Part shown: in pieces, positions 7,715 through 15,309 of the stretch
Position numbering within the stretch: the stretch's first letter is position 1
Layout: each line of letters starts with the position of its first letter
Source of the DNA: JBGPGW01 sp046349515
GTDB taxonomy: Bacteria; Pseudomonadota; Alphaproteobacteria; CADEGL01
DNA length: 64,000 bases
Assembly (NCBI GenBank): GCA_046349515.1
Contig: JAXMCE010000006.1
Location: forward strand, 1-64,000
Direction of reading: 5' to 3'
Made by a program: the position numbers and the translations under genes
The notes under the pieces: generated by a model
What the model saw: only the letters and a program-made list of their open reading frames with translations
What the model was told of the DNA's origin: nothing
Database searches by the model: none

Positions 7715-8809
7715 ATGAGCTATCCGGAGTGGGATGTCGTCCGCAACTCGACATTCGTGCGCGGTCGTGAATTCCCGATGATCGCCGACGACATGCCGAC
7801 CTTCCTGGGGATTCCCCTCGCGCACACGCCGGCCGACCTCAAGGGATCCGATGCGGTCATCATCGGCGCGCCCTACGCCGCCGGCAAAGGCACGCAATAT
7901 GCGGGCGTCGACAAGGTTCTGTGGCTCGCGGGCCCGAAGCGCGTCCGTCAGCAATCCGTCCGCTATCGCTCTGGCTACATCCAGGACATGGACCTCGACG
8001 TCTTCGAGACTCTCAAGGTCGTCGACTACGGAGATGCCGCGATTCCGCCCGAAGCCAATTTCGAGCCGAGTCCCGAAAACATCCTGCGTGCCCAGGCGGC
8101 CGTCGAGGCCAAGGTCAACGATGCGCTCGATGCCGGCGCCGTTCCCATCGTCATCGGCCAAAACTCGCCGTGCGGCTCCTACGCCATCGCCAAGCCGATC
8201 GCCGAGCGAACCAAAGGCGATGTCGGCATGATCAGCCTCGACACGCATTGGGATGCGTCTCCGCTCGATGGGCTGACGAACGATCCGCGCATCGCCGGCA
8301 GCGGAAGCTGGAAACACAAGACGTACGAGTTCCACAAGAATTTCCGCGAGAAGCATCTCGTCGAGATCGGCGAGCGCGGGATGCTCGAGAAGAAGGAGAT
8401 CGTGCGCCGCTTCCTCAAGGGCGGCGCGCATTTCTATTCGTCGTGGGATGTGCGCACGCGGCTTGGCATCGACGGATTGGTCAAGGAGCTGCGGCACGCC
8501 TACGCCGGCACCAAGGGCGTCTATGTCCATTTCGACATGGACGTGATTGGCGGCGCGGGGCCCGCGCCTGGCGACATCTTGGGTGAACTGGCCGAGCCAA
8601 TCGGGCTGACCGAATACGAAGTCATCCGCATCGCGCATGAGATCGGCAAGCGGGGCCTGTCGGGACTCTCCTTCATCTGCATCCCGCCCGGCTCCGCCGT
8701 GATCTATCGCACCATCGTCTATGTGATCATGTATCTCCTGGCAGGGATGGCGATCACCAAGGCGAAGAAGAAGGCACGGCCCGCGCGCAAGACAGCCAAG
8801 CGCCGCTGA
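7715..8809 (+). CDS. Ureohydrolase (arginase/agmatinase) family protein with altered metal site
   Basis: The 364-residue protein has the ureohydrolase fold: DTHWD at 176-180 matches the DAHxD metal motif and HFDMDV at 272-277 matches SxDxDxxD. The first metal motif, GGDHS in arginases and agmatinases, reads GQNSP at 148-152, so its aspartate and histidine ligands are gone. The region after DMDV also differs from DPAxAPGTG. The C-terminus adds a lysine/arginine-rich tail (KKKARPARKTAKRR). AAGGAG eight bases before the ATG fixes the start. An amine oxidase gene follows after 32 bases, suggesting joint work on a nitrogen compound. Annotating it simply as agmatinase would overstate what can be seen. 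Confidence 0.82.
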   Translation: MSYPEWDVVRNSTFVRGREFPMIADDMPTFLGIPLAHTPADLKGSDAVIIGAPYAAGKGTQYAGVDKVLWLAGPKRVRQQSVRYRSGYIQDMDLDVFETLKVVDYGDAAIPPEANFEPSPENILRAQAAVEAKVNDALDAGAVPIVIGQNSPCGSYAIAKPIAERTKGDVGMISLDTHWDASPLDGLTNDPRIAGSGSWKHKTYEFHKNFREKHLVEIGERGMLEKKEIVRRFLKGGAHFYSSWDVRTRLGIDGLVKELRHAYAGTKGVYVHFDMDVIGGAGPAPGDILGELAEPIGLTEYEVIRIAHEIGKRGLSGLSFICIPPGSAVIYRTIVYVIMYLLAGMAITKAKKKARPARKTAKRR

Positions 8810-8841
8810 TCTCTCGTCGCGGCCGGAGCACGGGAAGAGGC

Positions 8842-10110
8842 ATGAAGGTCGCGGTCATCGGTGGCGGCATCGTCGGCTGCGCGACGGCCTACTATCTCCG
8901 TCGGCGTGGCGTGTCGGTAACCATCCTTGAGCGCGGCGAGGCTGGAGCCGAGCAGTCGAGCCGGGCGCTCGGCTATGTGCGCTGCCAGGGTCGCCACAAG
9001 GCCGAACTTCCACTCGCGATCGAGGCCAGCCGGATGTGGGGCGATCTGTCGGGCGAGCTCCAGGCGGACCTTGAATTCGTGCGGGAAGGCAACCTGGCCG
9101 TGGCGGAGACCGAGGCGGACGAGGCTCGCCTCCGTCGCAGCGCGGAAGCGGCCCGGGCCGCAGGTCTCTCGACCCGCCTTGTCGACCGTGCCGAGATCAC
9201 CCGCCTCGTGCCGAAACTCGCCGGGCCCTGGCGCTCCGGCATCTTCACCGCGGAAGATGGGCATGCCTCGCCCGTCAAGGCCACGACGGCTTTCGCGGAA
9301 GCGGCCATGCGCATCGGGGCGGAGTTGCGCACCGGTGTCGCGGCCGCGCGGATCGTCCTCGCCGACGGCAAGGTCGCTGGCGTCGAGACGGGCGCGGGGT
9401 TGGTCCCGGCCGATGCGGTCCTCTGTGCGGCCGGTGTGTCGACGAATTTCCTCCTTCGGCCGCTCGGCCTCGTCCTGCCGATCCAGACCATCCGCAGCTC
9501 GAACGTCGAGACGGTGCCCGTCCTGCCCTTCACGCGGACCGGAGTGTGGACGCCCTACATCTCGATCCGCCCGCGGCTCGACGGCATGTTCAGCTTCGGC
9601 ACGGGCTATCGCGGATCGCCCCCCGACCATGATCTCGGCATCACGACCCTGTCGAATCTCGCCCTGTTCCTGCCGCGGTATTTCGCCAATCCGCGCCGGC
9701 CGAAGCTGCGCCTCAACCGCGATTTCTTCGACAATGCCCGCCGCGCCGTGAGCCGCACCGCGGCCATACGGCCGATGCCGGAGCCCATCGTGAATGAGAC
9801 TCAGATCGCCGAGCGCCTCAGATGGGCGAGCCAGTTCTTTCCCCATGTGGGCGGCTTCAAGCCAGCGCGCGCCTGGGCGGGCCGGATCGACGTGACGCCC
9901 GACCTCATTCCGATCATCGGATCCTTCGGGCGGCCCGCCGGACTTTACGTCGCGGCTGGCTTCAGCGCCCATGGCCTGGCGCTCTCGCCCTTCGTCGGCA
10001 AAGCGATGGCGGAACTGATCGCGACCGGCCGCGCGCCCATCGACCTCCGCGCCTTCCGGCCCAGCCGCTTCGCCGAAGGCGATATTCAATACGACCCCTT
10101 GGCGCTCTAG
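8842..10110 (+). CDS. FAD-dependent amino acid/amine oxidoreductase (DAO family)
   Basis: The N-terminus has the dinucleotide-binding motif IGGGIVGCATAYYL and an acidic end to the second strand (ILERGE), marking a flavoprotein of the D-amino acid oxidase family. The C-terminal region contains the second FAD contact, AGFSAHGLALSPFVG. Such enzymes oxidise glycine, sarcosine, D-amino acids or other amines, usually in the cytoplasm. The length of 422 residues fits single-subunit members. The substrate cannot be told from sequence. The gene sits 32 bases after the ureohydrolase-like gene with GGAAGAGG before its ATG, so the pair is probably one operon. Confidence 0.88.
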   Translation: MKVAVIGGGIVGCATAYYLRRRGVSVTILERGEAGAEQSSRALGYVRCQGRHKAELPLAIEASRMWGDLSGELQADLEFVREGNLAVAETEADEARLRRSAEAARAAGLSTRLVDRAEITRLVPKLAGPWRSGIFTAEDGHASPVKATTAFAEAAMRIGAELRTGVAAARIVLADGKVAGVETGAGLVPADAVLCAAGVSTNFLLRPLGLVLPIQTIRSSNVETVPVLPFTRTGVWTPYISIRPRLDGMFSFGTGYRGSPPDHDLGITTLSNLALFLPRYFANPRRPKLRLNRDFFDNARRAVSRTAAIRPMPEPIVNETQIAERLRWASQFFPHVGGFKPARAWAGRIDVTPDLIPIIGSFGRPAGLYVAAGFSAHGLALSPFVGKAMAELIATGRAPIDLRAFRPSRFAEGDIQYDPLAL

Positions 10111-10157
10111 CACGTCGGCCCTGGAGCCCGCTCACGGCGGATCCGCGCGCCCCCGTT

Positions 10158-10958
10158 TCATGCCAGCATGAAGTCGACCATGAGCTCGATCTGCCGCACG
10201 AGCATGGGAAGGCCCGGATGGGTCCGGCAGCCGCGCCGGGCGGCTTCGGAGAGGAAGGCTGTCTTCTCCCGGTGACTCATGACGTCGGCCGCGAGCGTGC
10301 CGGGCGCGAGGCCCGAGGGGTCGAATGGCAGCCCATCTCCCTCCCTCATCCCGACCGATGTCGCGTTGATGACGATATCGGCCCCATCGGGGGACGCTGA
10401 CCCCACCAACGCTTCCAATTCCGGATGGGCTTCGTTGAGCCGCCGGACAAGGTCCTCCGCCTTCTCCCGCGTCCGGTTGTGGATCGTGAGGGACGCGGCC
10501 GCCCTTCGTGCGAGGGCGAAGGCGATGGCCGAAGCGGCGCCGCCGGCACCGGCGAGAAACACGCGCTTGCCCCTTATCCCGTGTCCCGCGCCGAGCAGCC
10601 CTTCTGCAAAACCTTCACCGTCCAGCATGGTCCCTGAGAGGCGCCCGTCCGTGTCACGGCGCAAGACATTGCATGCGCCGACTTGGCGGGCTTCATCGGA
10701 AATCTGATCGACCAGCTCCATGATGGCCTTCTTATGGGGCATCGTGATGATGGCGCCCCTGAAGGTTCCGATGGCGCGAAGGCCTTCGATCACGGCTCGC
10801 AGGTCACCCGCTCCGACCAGCATGGGAACCAGAACCGCATCGATGCGCCGTTCGGCGAGCAGCGGATTGACCAGGCCCGGCGCCCGCGCCTGTTCGATCG
10901 GGTCGCCGATGATGCCGAGAAGCATTGTTTTTCCAGTTACTTCCCGCGACGTCGCCAT
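10158..10958 (-). CDS. Shikimate dehydrogenase-like NAD(P) oxidoreductase
   Basis: The fold is that of AroE: an N-terminal substrate domain and a nucleotide domain with GAGGAASA at about 137-144 and NRTREKA after it. The catalytic lysine (PHK, 76), asparagine 97, aspartate 113 and glutamine 256 are kept. The pair of serines that hold the shikimate carboxylate in HSxSP is replaced: the segment reads PIEQARAPGLVN, with alanines at 24 and 26. The enzyme should therefore act on something other than shikimate. It is divergent from a GntR regulator and separated by a very AT-rich promoter region. Its place in an amine-use region supports a catabolic role rather than aromatic synthesis. Confidence 0.82.
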   Translation of the reverse strand: MATSREVTGKTMLLGIIGDPIEQARAPGLVNPLLAERRIDAVLVPMLVGAGDLRAVIEGLRAIGTFRGAIITMPHKKAIMELVDQISDEARQVGACNVLRRDTDGRLSGTMLDGEGFAEGLLGAGHGIRGKRVFLAGAGGAASAIAFALARRAAASLTIHNRTREKAEDLVRRLNEAHPELEALVGSASPDGADIVINATSVGMREGDGLPFDPSGLAPGTLAADVMSHREKTAFLSEAARRGCRTHPGLPMLVRQIELMVDFMLA

Positions 10959-10973
10959 GGCGTGCCCATGAAA

Positions 10974-11003
10974 TTGACAATAATATATTATAAATGATAT
11001 ACA
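10974..11003 (+). promoter_or_regulatory. Candidate promoter/operator of the GntR regulator
   Basis: A perfect TTGACA at 10974-10979 is followed by a TATACA at 10998-11003 with an 18-base spacer. The surrounding 60 bases are almost pure A and T, unlike all flanking DNA. The stretch from 10988 to 11009 has ATTAT and ATAAT arms, typical of an operator for a FCD-type GntR protein. The site lies between the AroE-like and GntR genes and could control both. Confidence 0.5.
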
Positions 11004-11025
11004 ATAATAAATTACAGGGAAATCA

Positions 11026-11703
11026 ATGAATATCGGAATTTCGGCACAGCCAGCCCAACAGCGCTCCGCTCCCGATCTCATCGCGGCGGTGCTGCGCGAC
11101 GCGATCTTCGACGGCCGGCTGCCGAGCGGAACTCCGCTCAAGCAGGCGGAGGTGGCAACGCATTTCGGCGTAAGTGCCATACCGGTCCGGGAGGCGTTTC
11201 AAAAACTCGTGGCCGAAGGTCTTGCGGTGTTGCATCGCAACCGCGGCGTCGTGGTGGCTCCGCTCTCCGAGGCGGACCTCATCGACATCGCGGAATTGCG
11301 CACCCTGCTCGAGTCCCGCGCGCTGCGGCTTTCAGCTCCCCATCTTGGCGGCGCTGATCTTATGGAGGCCGAAGACACCCTCAGCCGTGCGCACACGGTC
11401 GAGGGGAACGGCGCCCAGGCGGCCCTGCATTGGCGGTTCCACCAGATCCTTTACGCCAAGGCGAACCGGCCGCGTCTTCTCGCCGAAATCGACACGCTCT
11501 TCGTCCATATGAACCGGTACGTGATGACGGCCTGGCGAGCGCCATGGCTCGACCGCGACTGGGACGACAGCCACCGCGCCATCACGGCTGCCCTCCGCAA
11601 ATCCGACACGGAGAGCGCCGTCCGCCTGATCGTCGAGCAGATTCAGGATGCGACCGATCGCGTGCTCCGTCATCTCCGCGCGCAGGAGAAGCGCGATGCG
11701 TGA
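11026..11703 (+). CDS. GntR family transcriptional regulator, FCD subfamily
   Basis: The N-terminal winged helix has the GntR pattern, LIAAVLRDAIFDGRLPSGTPL, followed by the recognition helix region VSAIPVREAFQKLVAEG. The C-terminal FCD domain contains the metal/effector residues around LLESRAL, HWRFHQILY and DDSHRAITAAL. Proteins of this subfamily usually repress adjacent catabolic genes and respond to a small carboxylate or amine. It starts right after the AT-rich region with CAGGGA upstream, and its stop overlaps the start of the HAD gene. It probably controls the divergent AroE-like gene and itself. Confidence 0.92.
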   Translation: MNIGISAQPAQQRSAPDLIAAVLRDAIFDGRLPSGTPLKQAEVATHFGVSAIPVREAFQKLVAEGLAVLHRNRGVVVAPLSEADLIDIAELRTLLESRALRLSAPHLGGADLMEAEDTLSRAHTVEGNGAQAALHWRFHQILYAKANRPRLLAEIDTLFVHMNRYVMTAWRAPWLDRDWDDSHRAITAALRKSDTESAVRLIVEQIQDATDRVLRHLRAQEKRDA

Positions 11704-12439
11704 GTCGCATACGCTCGATCTGTCGGCGTTCAAAGCATTGCTCTTCGATTGCTACGGAACGCTCATCGACTGGGAAACCGGCATGGCCAATGTCGCGCGC
11801 CCGTGGCTCGAGGCGATGAAATCCAATGTCACGACCAATCTTGTTCTCACGGCCTTCGCATTCGTGAAGTGGCACCACGAGCAGCCGCGACCGGCGATTC
11901 TCTTCACCGAGCTCATGCGCCGCTCATGGATCGATCTCGAGGGGATTTTCGACTTCGAGCCCCGGCCGGATCGCGCCGAGGCCTTCGCCCAATCGATCGG
12001 CGACTGGCCGCCATTCCCGGATTCGGCCTCGGCTCTCTTGGATCTGTCCCGCTCCTACAAACTCGGCATCGTCTCCAACATCGACAACGCGTCGATCGAG
12101 AAGTCGAAGCGCCGGCTGAACGCCCCTTTCGCCGTGACCGTGACCGCCGAGGATGTGAACTCGTACAAACCTCATCTCGCGCATTTCGAAGAAGCATTCC
12201 GTCAATTCGCGGCGCTTGGCATTCGACGCGACGAAATTCTCCATGTTGCCCAGAGCCGATATCACGACATCGCGCCCGCCAATGTGCTGGGCCTCCGCTC
12301 CGTGTGGGTCAACCGACGACACGGCAAGCGCGGCACGGGGGCGACGATCGCCAGCGATGCCGTGCCGGACATCATCGTGACTTCACTTCAGGACGTCACC
12401 AATATCTACCGCGCGCAACGGGCGGCAGCGCCGGCATGA
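11696..12439 (+). CDS. HAD superfamily hydrolase, haloacid dehalogenase type II-like
   Basis: The 247-residue protein has HAD motifs: the nucleophile in LLFDCYGTLIDWE, a second motif SNIDN, the lysine in SYKPHLAHF and an acidic end in AQSRYHDIAPA. These mark the type II subgroup named after L-2-haloacid dehalogenases. The dehalogenase SNxxD block is here QSRYHD, so a phosphatase or another hydrolase is as likely as a dehalogenase. The ATG follows AGGAGA and overlaps the GntR stop by eight bases, so translation is coupled. The substrate is unknown. Confidence 0.85.
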   Translation: MRESHTLDLSAFKALLFDCYGTLIDWETGMANVARPWLEAMKSNVTTNLVLTAFAFVKWHHEQPRPAILFTELMRRSWIDLEGIFDFEPRPDRAEAFAQSIGDWPPFPDSASALLDLSRSYKLGIVSNIDNASIEKSKRRLNAPFAVTVTAEDVNSYKPHLAHFEEAFRQFAALGIRRDEILHVAQSRYHDIAPANVLGLRSVWVNRRHGKRGTGATIASDAVPDIIVTSLQDVTNIYRAQRAAAPA

Positions 12440-12567
12440 GCGGGTGCGGGTCGCAAACGTCCAAGAGGGCGGCCTGAACGCTGCCTTCTCGCTTATGGCC
12501 GCCGGCGACAAGAATTTTCACAAACGTCGTTTGCCAGTGTTTAGCGGCAACCCCGGTGGCGGATGCC

Positions 12568-12870
12568 TCATACCTCGGACGCGCGCGCCCGCACTTCGAA
12601 CGTCGTGAACACCGGCCTGGTCTTCTGGTAGGGCGAAATCAGCGGCAGTACCTGCTCGACGAATCCGCCCGGTACCAGTGTTGCGTCCATCTCCTCTTTG
12701 GTTTCCCAGAGGGTCAGCGACACCACGTTTCCGCTCGCGTCGTCGACGAGAAGGATGGCGTCCTTGAATCCCTTCTGGCCCTTCAATCGCTTGATCTGCT
12801 CGCGATAGCCGTTCGCCAGGTTCTCTTCTTTCCCGCGGATGACTTCAAAGCGCGTTATCCGTCCGTGCAT
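12568..12870 (-). CDS. Antibiotic biosynthesis monooxygenase-like small protein
   Basis: This 100-residue protein has the look of a dimeric alpha-beta barrel (ABM/EthD-like) protein: the opening strand GRITRFEVIRGKEENL, a helix, then AILLVDDASGNVVSLTLWETKEEMDA. Members range from quinol oxygenases to heme-degrading enzymes to proteins of unknown role, so the reaction is open. A GGAGGAG ribosome site precedes the ATG. A 34-residue truncated relative lies about 540 bases upstream on the same strand, with the GFA gene between them. Confidence 0.8.
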   Translation of the reverse strand: MHGRITRFEVIRGKEENLANGYREQIKRLKGQKGFKDAILLVDDASGNVVSLTLWETKEEMDATLVPGGFVEQVLPLISPYQKTRPVFTTFEVRARASEV

Positions 12871-12949
12871 GGCCGTCTCCTCCGTGCTCAACCTACGATA
12901 GTCCCCTTCGCGTGAAGTAGCGGCACGACTGCTGCCTCGTATGAGGCCG

Positions 12950-13369
12950 CTACTCTTCAATTCTGCCGTCTGCCTTGAACTGCACGTACCGAGGCAATTT
13001 GTCCGAGGTCTCAAGCCACGAGAGGCGCTGCGAGCGCCAGATATGAAACTCTGGAGGCAGCACCTCTGGATCGTTGAGCGAAGCAAGGGTGACGTAAACC
13101 TCATCCGGAAAACGCTTATCGGTAAGAGTCAACGAGGTCCCACAACGTCCGCAAAATGTCCGGACCACCCCGGGTGAGGATTCATAGGCAGCAGGATTGC
13201 CGGCGGTCACATCAAATTCGTCTCGCCGAAAAGCTGCCCAAGCAATCAGCGGCGCACCGACAGCTCGGCGGCAACTTTCGCAATGGCAATACTCGACCAG
13301 GACCGATTTCCCCGCTGCCATGTATTGTACGTCGCCACAGCGGCAGTTGCCTTTCAGCTTGTTGGCCAT
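12950..13369 (-). CDS. GFA family (glutathione-dependent formaldehyde-activating type) zinc protein
   Basis: The protein has the cysteine pattern of the GFA family: NCRCGDVQY at the start, then YCHCESCRR, then TFCGRCGTSL. These bind structural and catalytic zinc. The family was named for S-hydroxymethylglutathione formation, but many members have no shown activity, so only family membership is claimed. It is 139 residues long, the common size. It lies between the truncated and complete copies of the ABM-like gene, so the two may have been brought together by a local duplication and deletion. Confidence 0.88.
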   Translation of the reverse strand: MANKLKGNCRCGDVQYMAAGKSVLVEYCHCESCRRAVGAPLIAWAAFRRDEFDVTAGNPAAYESSPGVVRTFCGRCGTSLTLTDKRFPDEVYVTLASLNDPEVLPPEFHIWRSQRLSWLETSDKLPRYVQFKADGRIEE

Positions 13370-13408
13370 GTCGTTGCCCTCTCCTATAGGCCGAAAGTTC
13401 GTCAGGGA

Positions 13409-13513
13409 TCATTCGGCAGGTCGGACCATTTCTTTGATCTGTTGGGAGCGGCGGTTTGTCAAATCCGCCTCTTTTCCTCGGATCGCTTCAAAGCGCGCTA
13501 TCCGTCCATACAT
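13409..13513 (-). pseudogene. Truncated copy of the ABM-like gene
   Basis: The 34-codon reading frame encodes MYGRIARFEAIRGKEADL and then diverges, ending at EMVRPAE. The first part matches the start of the complete gene downstream (MHGRITRFEVIRGKEENL) nearly position by position. The remaining two thirds of the domain are missing, and the GFA gene begins about 40 bases later. I read it as a decayed duplicate whose 3' part was deleted. A purine-rich stretch, GAGGAAGGGG, still precedes the ATG, so a short peptide could be made. Confidence 0.65.
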
Positions 13514-13669
13514 GGCTGCCCCTTCCTCGCCCCAGCCAGGTTGCCCGTCCACAATAGGGCCCGCGCGCTGGGTGGTGGACATACCTGATCGCTCCGTCAC
13601 TGTGACACAGGTGTGACAGGCCGATCGTCGGGCGGTCGAAAATCCAACTTGTCGGGCTGTAAGTCCTTT

Positions 13670-13687
13670 GTTTTCCGCGAGGAAAAC
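13670..13687 (-). terminator. Hairpin directly after tRNA-Arg
   Basis: On the tRNA strand the encoded CCA is followed at once by GTTTTCC, a TCGC loop and GGAAAAC, a perfect seven-pair stem. There is no T-run after it. It may end the transcript or guide 3' processing, but a standard intrinsic terminator is not shown. Confidence 0.4.
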
Positions 13688-13764
13688 TGGCGCGCCCGGC
13701 GAGACTCGAACTCACGACCTCTAGCTCCGGAGGCTAGCGCTCTATCCAACTGAGCTACGGGCGC
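13688..13764 (-). tRNA. tRNA-Arg (anticodon CCG)
   Basis: On the minus strand a complete cloverleaf can be folded. The acceptor arms GCGCCCG and CGGGCGC pair fully. The D arm has GCTC and GAGC. The anticodon stem CTAGC/GCTAG holds the loop CTCCGGA with anticodon CCG, which reads the arginine codon CGG. The T arm has GTGAG, TTCGAGT and CTCGC. The 3' end GCCA is encoded. CGG is a frequent codon in such GC-rich genomes. No integrase or mobile element is seen beside it. Confidence 0.97.
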
Positions 13765-13933
13765 GCGCGAGGCTCAAGGTAAGCGAATCGGCGGCAATGT
13801 CCAGTATGGGCCGGCCGGCGCCTGGCCCCGTGGCGCCGCACCTGACCTCGACCGGCGCGATCGTCGCCACGGCCCTGGTACGGCCGTCCCCGCCCGCTAT
13901 GATCCGGGACAGCGCAGCCACGGGGAGAGTGCC

Positions 13934-15289
13934 ATGAGCCTTCTCATCAAGAACGCGACCATCCTCACGGTCGATCCAAAGGGGACGATACACAGCCCGG
14001 GTGCGATCTACATCGAAGGCAACCGCATCGTCAGCGTGGGGCCCAGTGACGCGGTCTCCGCGCGCCATGCGAATGCCAAGCGGGTCATCGACGGAAAAGG
14101 CCAGGTTCTGGCCCCCGGCTTCGTCAACATCCATTCCCATGTCGGCTTCACGATTTTCCGTGGCCGGTCCGAGGACGCCGGATTCAAGGCCCCGACGGGC
14201 CTCTACTTCCCCATGTCGACGGTCATGACGAAGGAGGAGCGCGCGGCGCTTGGCGCGCTCAACTACGTCGAGCTCCTGCGGAGCGGATGCACGAGCGTGA
14301 TGGAGCTCGAGGAGGACGTGGAAGTGCTGGCCCCCTTCGTCGATCGCTTGGGCATCCGGAGCGCCATGGGTGAGATGCTGGGCGATGCCGACCCCGACAA
14401 GATGGTGAAGGGCGAGTTCGTCCACGACCCCGCCGCCAATGCCGCGCAAATGAAGCGTGCGACCGGCTTCGCCGAGCGCTGGCACAAGAAAGCGGATGGC
14501 CGGATCACCGCGATCATGGCGCCCAACATGACCATCAGCTCATCCAAGGAGCAGCTGCGGGAGGCACGCGCGGCCGCGGACAAGCTGGGCCTGCGCCTCT
14601 CGATCCATCTCGGCTGGAGCGAGTTCGAGCACCAGGCCGCCCGCAAGATCCACGGCACCGGCTCCTTCGAGTTCGCCCGTGACAATGGGCTCCTCGGCCG
14701 GGACGTCGTGGCGACCCATTGCTACGTGGTGAGCGACAGCGACATCGACATCCTCGCGAAGTCGGGCGCCCACATCGCGCACTGCCCCTTGATGAATGCG
14801 TTCCGCGGCCTCATCGCGCCGGTCAACACCTTCCGCAAACGCGGCATCAACGTGGCGCTCGGCATCGACAACATGTTCGGTGACTACTTCGACGTGATTC
14901 GCTCGGCCGTCACCTGCGCGCGCATCAAGACCCAGGATCCCGTGGCACTCCTCTCGACCGATGCCTTGGAGATGGCGACCATGGGTGGGGCCCGCGCCAT
15001 GGGCATGGAGACGGAGATCGGCTCGCTCGAAGCGGGCAAGCGCGCCGATGTTCTCGTGCTCGACTACCGGGCGCTCGGATTGCAGCCCGTGCTCGACCCC
15101 GTCCAGAACCTGGCTTACCACGCCCATGCGCGCGATGTGGCGACCGTGATCGTCGACGGCCGGGTTCTCGTCGATGGCGGCGAGGTCAAGACGGTCGATC
15201 GACTCAAGGTGATCGAAGAGGCCGAGCGCGCATCGACCAATGCCTGGGCGCGCTTCGAGAAGAAATACGGTGGCCCCATCGCCGCCTGA
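13934..15289 (+). CDS. Amidohydrolase family protein (Atz/Trz type)
   Basis: The 451-residue protein shows the metal-dependent amidohydrolase layout: an N-terminal beta region, NIHSHVG as the HxH motif, IHLGWSEFEH with a histidine and a glutamate, THCYVV, and GIDNM with the catalytic aspartate. The end has the usual GSLEAGKRADVLVLD. This is the subtype IIIa pattern shared by chlorohydrolases, guanine deaminase and other cytoplasmic deaminases. The actual substrate, probably a cyclic amidine or amide, is not clear. GGGGAGAG precedes the ATG. It stands alone between tRNA-Arg and the convergent lipase gene. Confidence 0.87.
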   Translation: MSLLIKNATILTVDPKGTIHSPGAIYIEGNRIVSVGPSDAVSARHANAKRVIDGKGQVLAPGFVNIHSHVGFTIFRGRSEDAGFKAPTGLYFPMSTVMTKEERAALGALNYVELLRSGCTSVMELEEDVEVLAPFVDRLGIRSAMGEMLGDADPDKMVKGEFVHDPAANAAQMKRATGFAERWHKKADGRITAIMAPNMTISSSKEQLREARAAADKLGLRLSIHLGWSEFEHQAARKIHGTGSFEFARDNGLLGRDVVATHCYVVSDSDIDILAKSGAHIAHCPLMNAFRGLIAPVNTFRKRGINVALGIDNMFGDYFDVIRSAVTCARIKTQDPVALLSTDALEMATMGGARAMGMETEIGSLEAGKRADVLVLDYRALGLQPVLDPVQNLAYHAHARDVATVIVDGRVLVDGGEVKTVDRLKVIEEAERASTNAWARFEKKYGGPIAA

Positions 15290-15309
15290 GCGGCGATCGC
15301 CTTCGGTCG

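Noticed and set aside
9000..10113. Minus-strand frame over the FAD oxidoreductase
   Set aside because: Antisense shadow with no domain; the plus-strand gene has a clear FAD motif.
13620..13790. Integration site at tRNA-Arg
   Set aside because: No integrase, direct repeat of the tRNA end or mobile gene is seen nearby.
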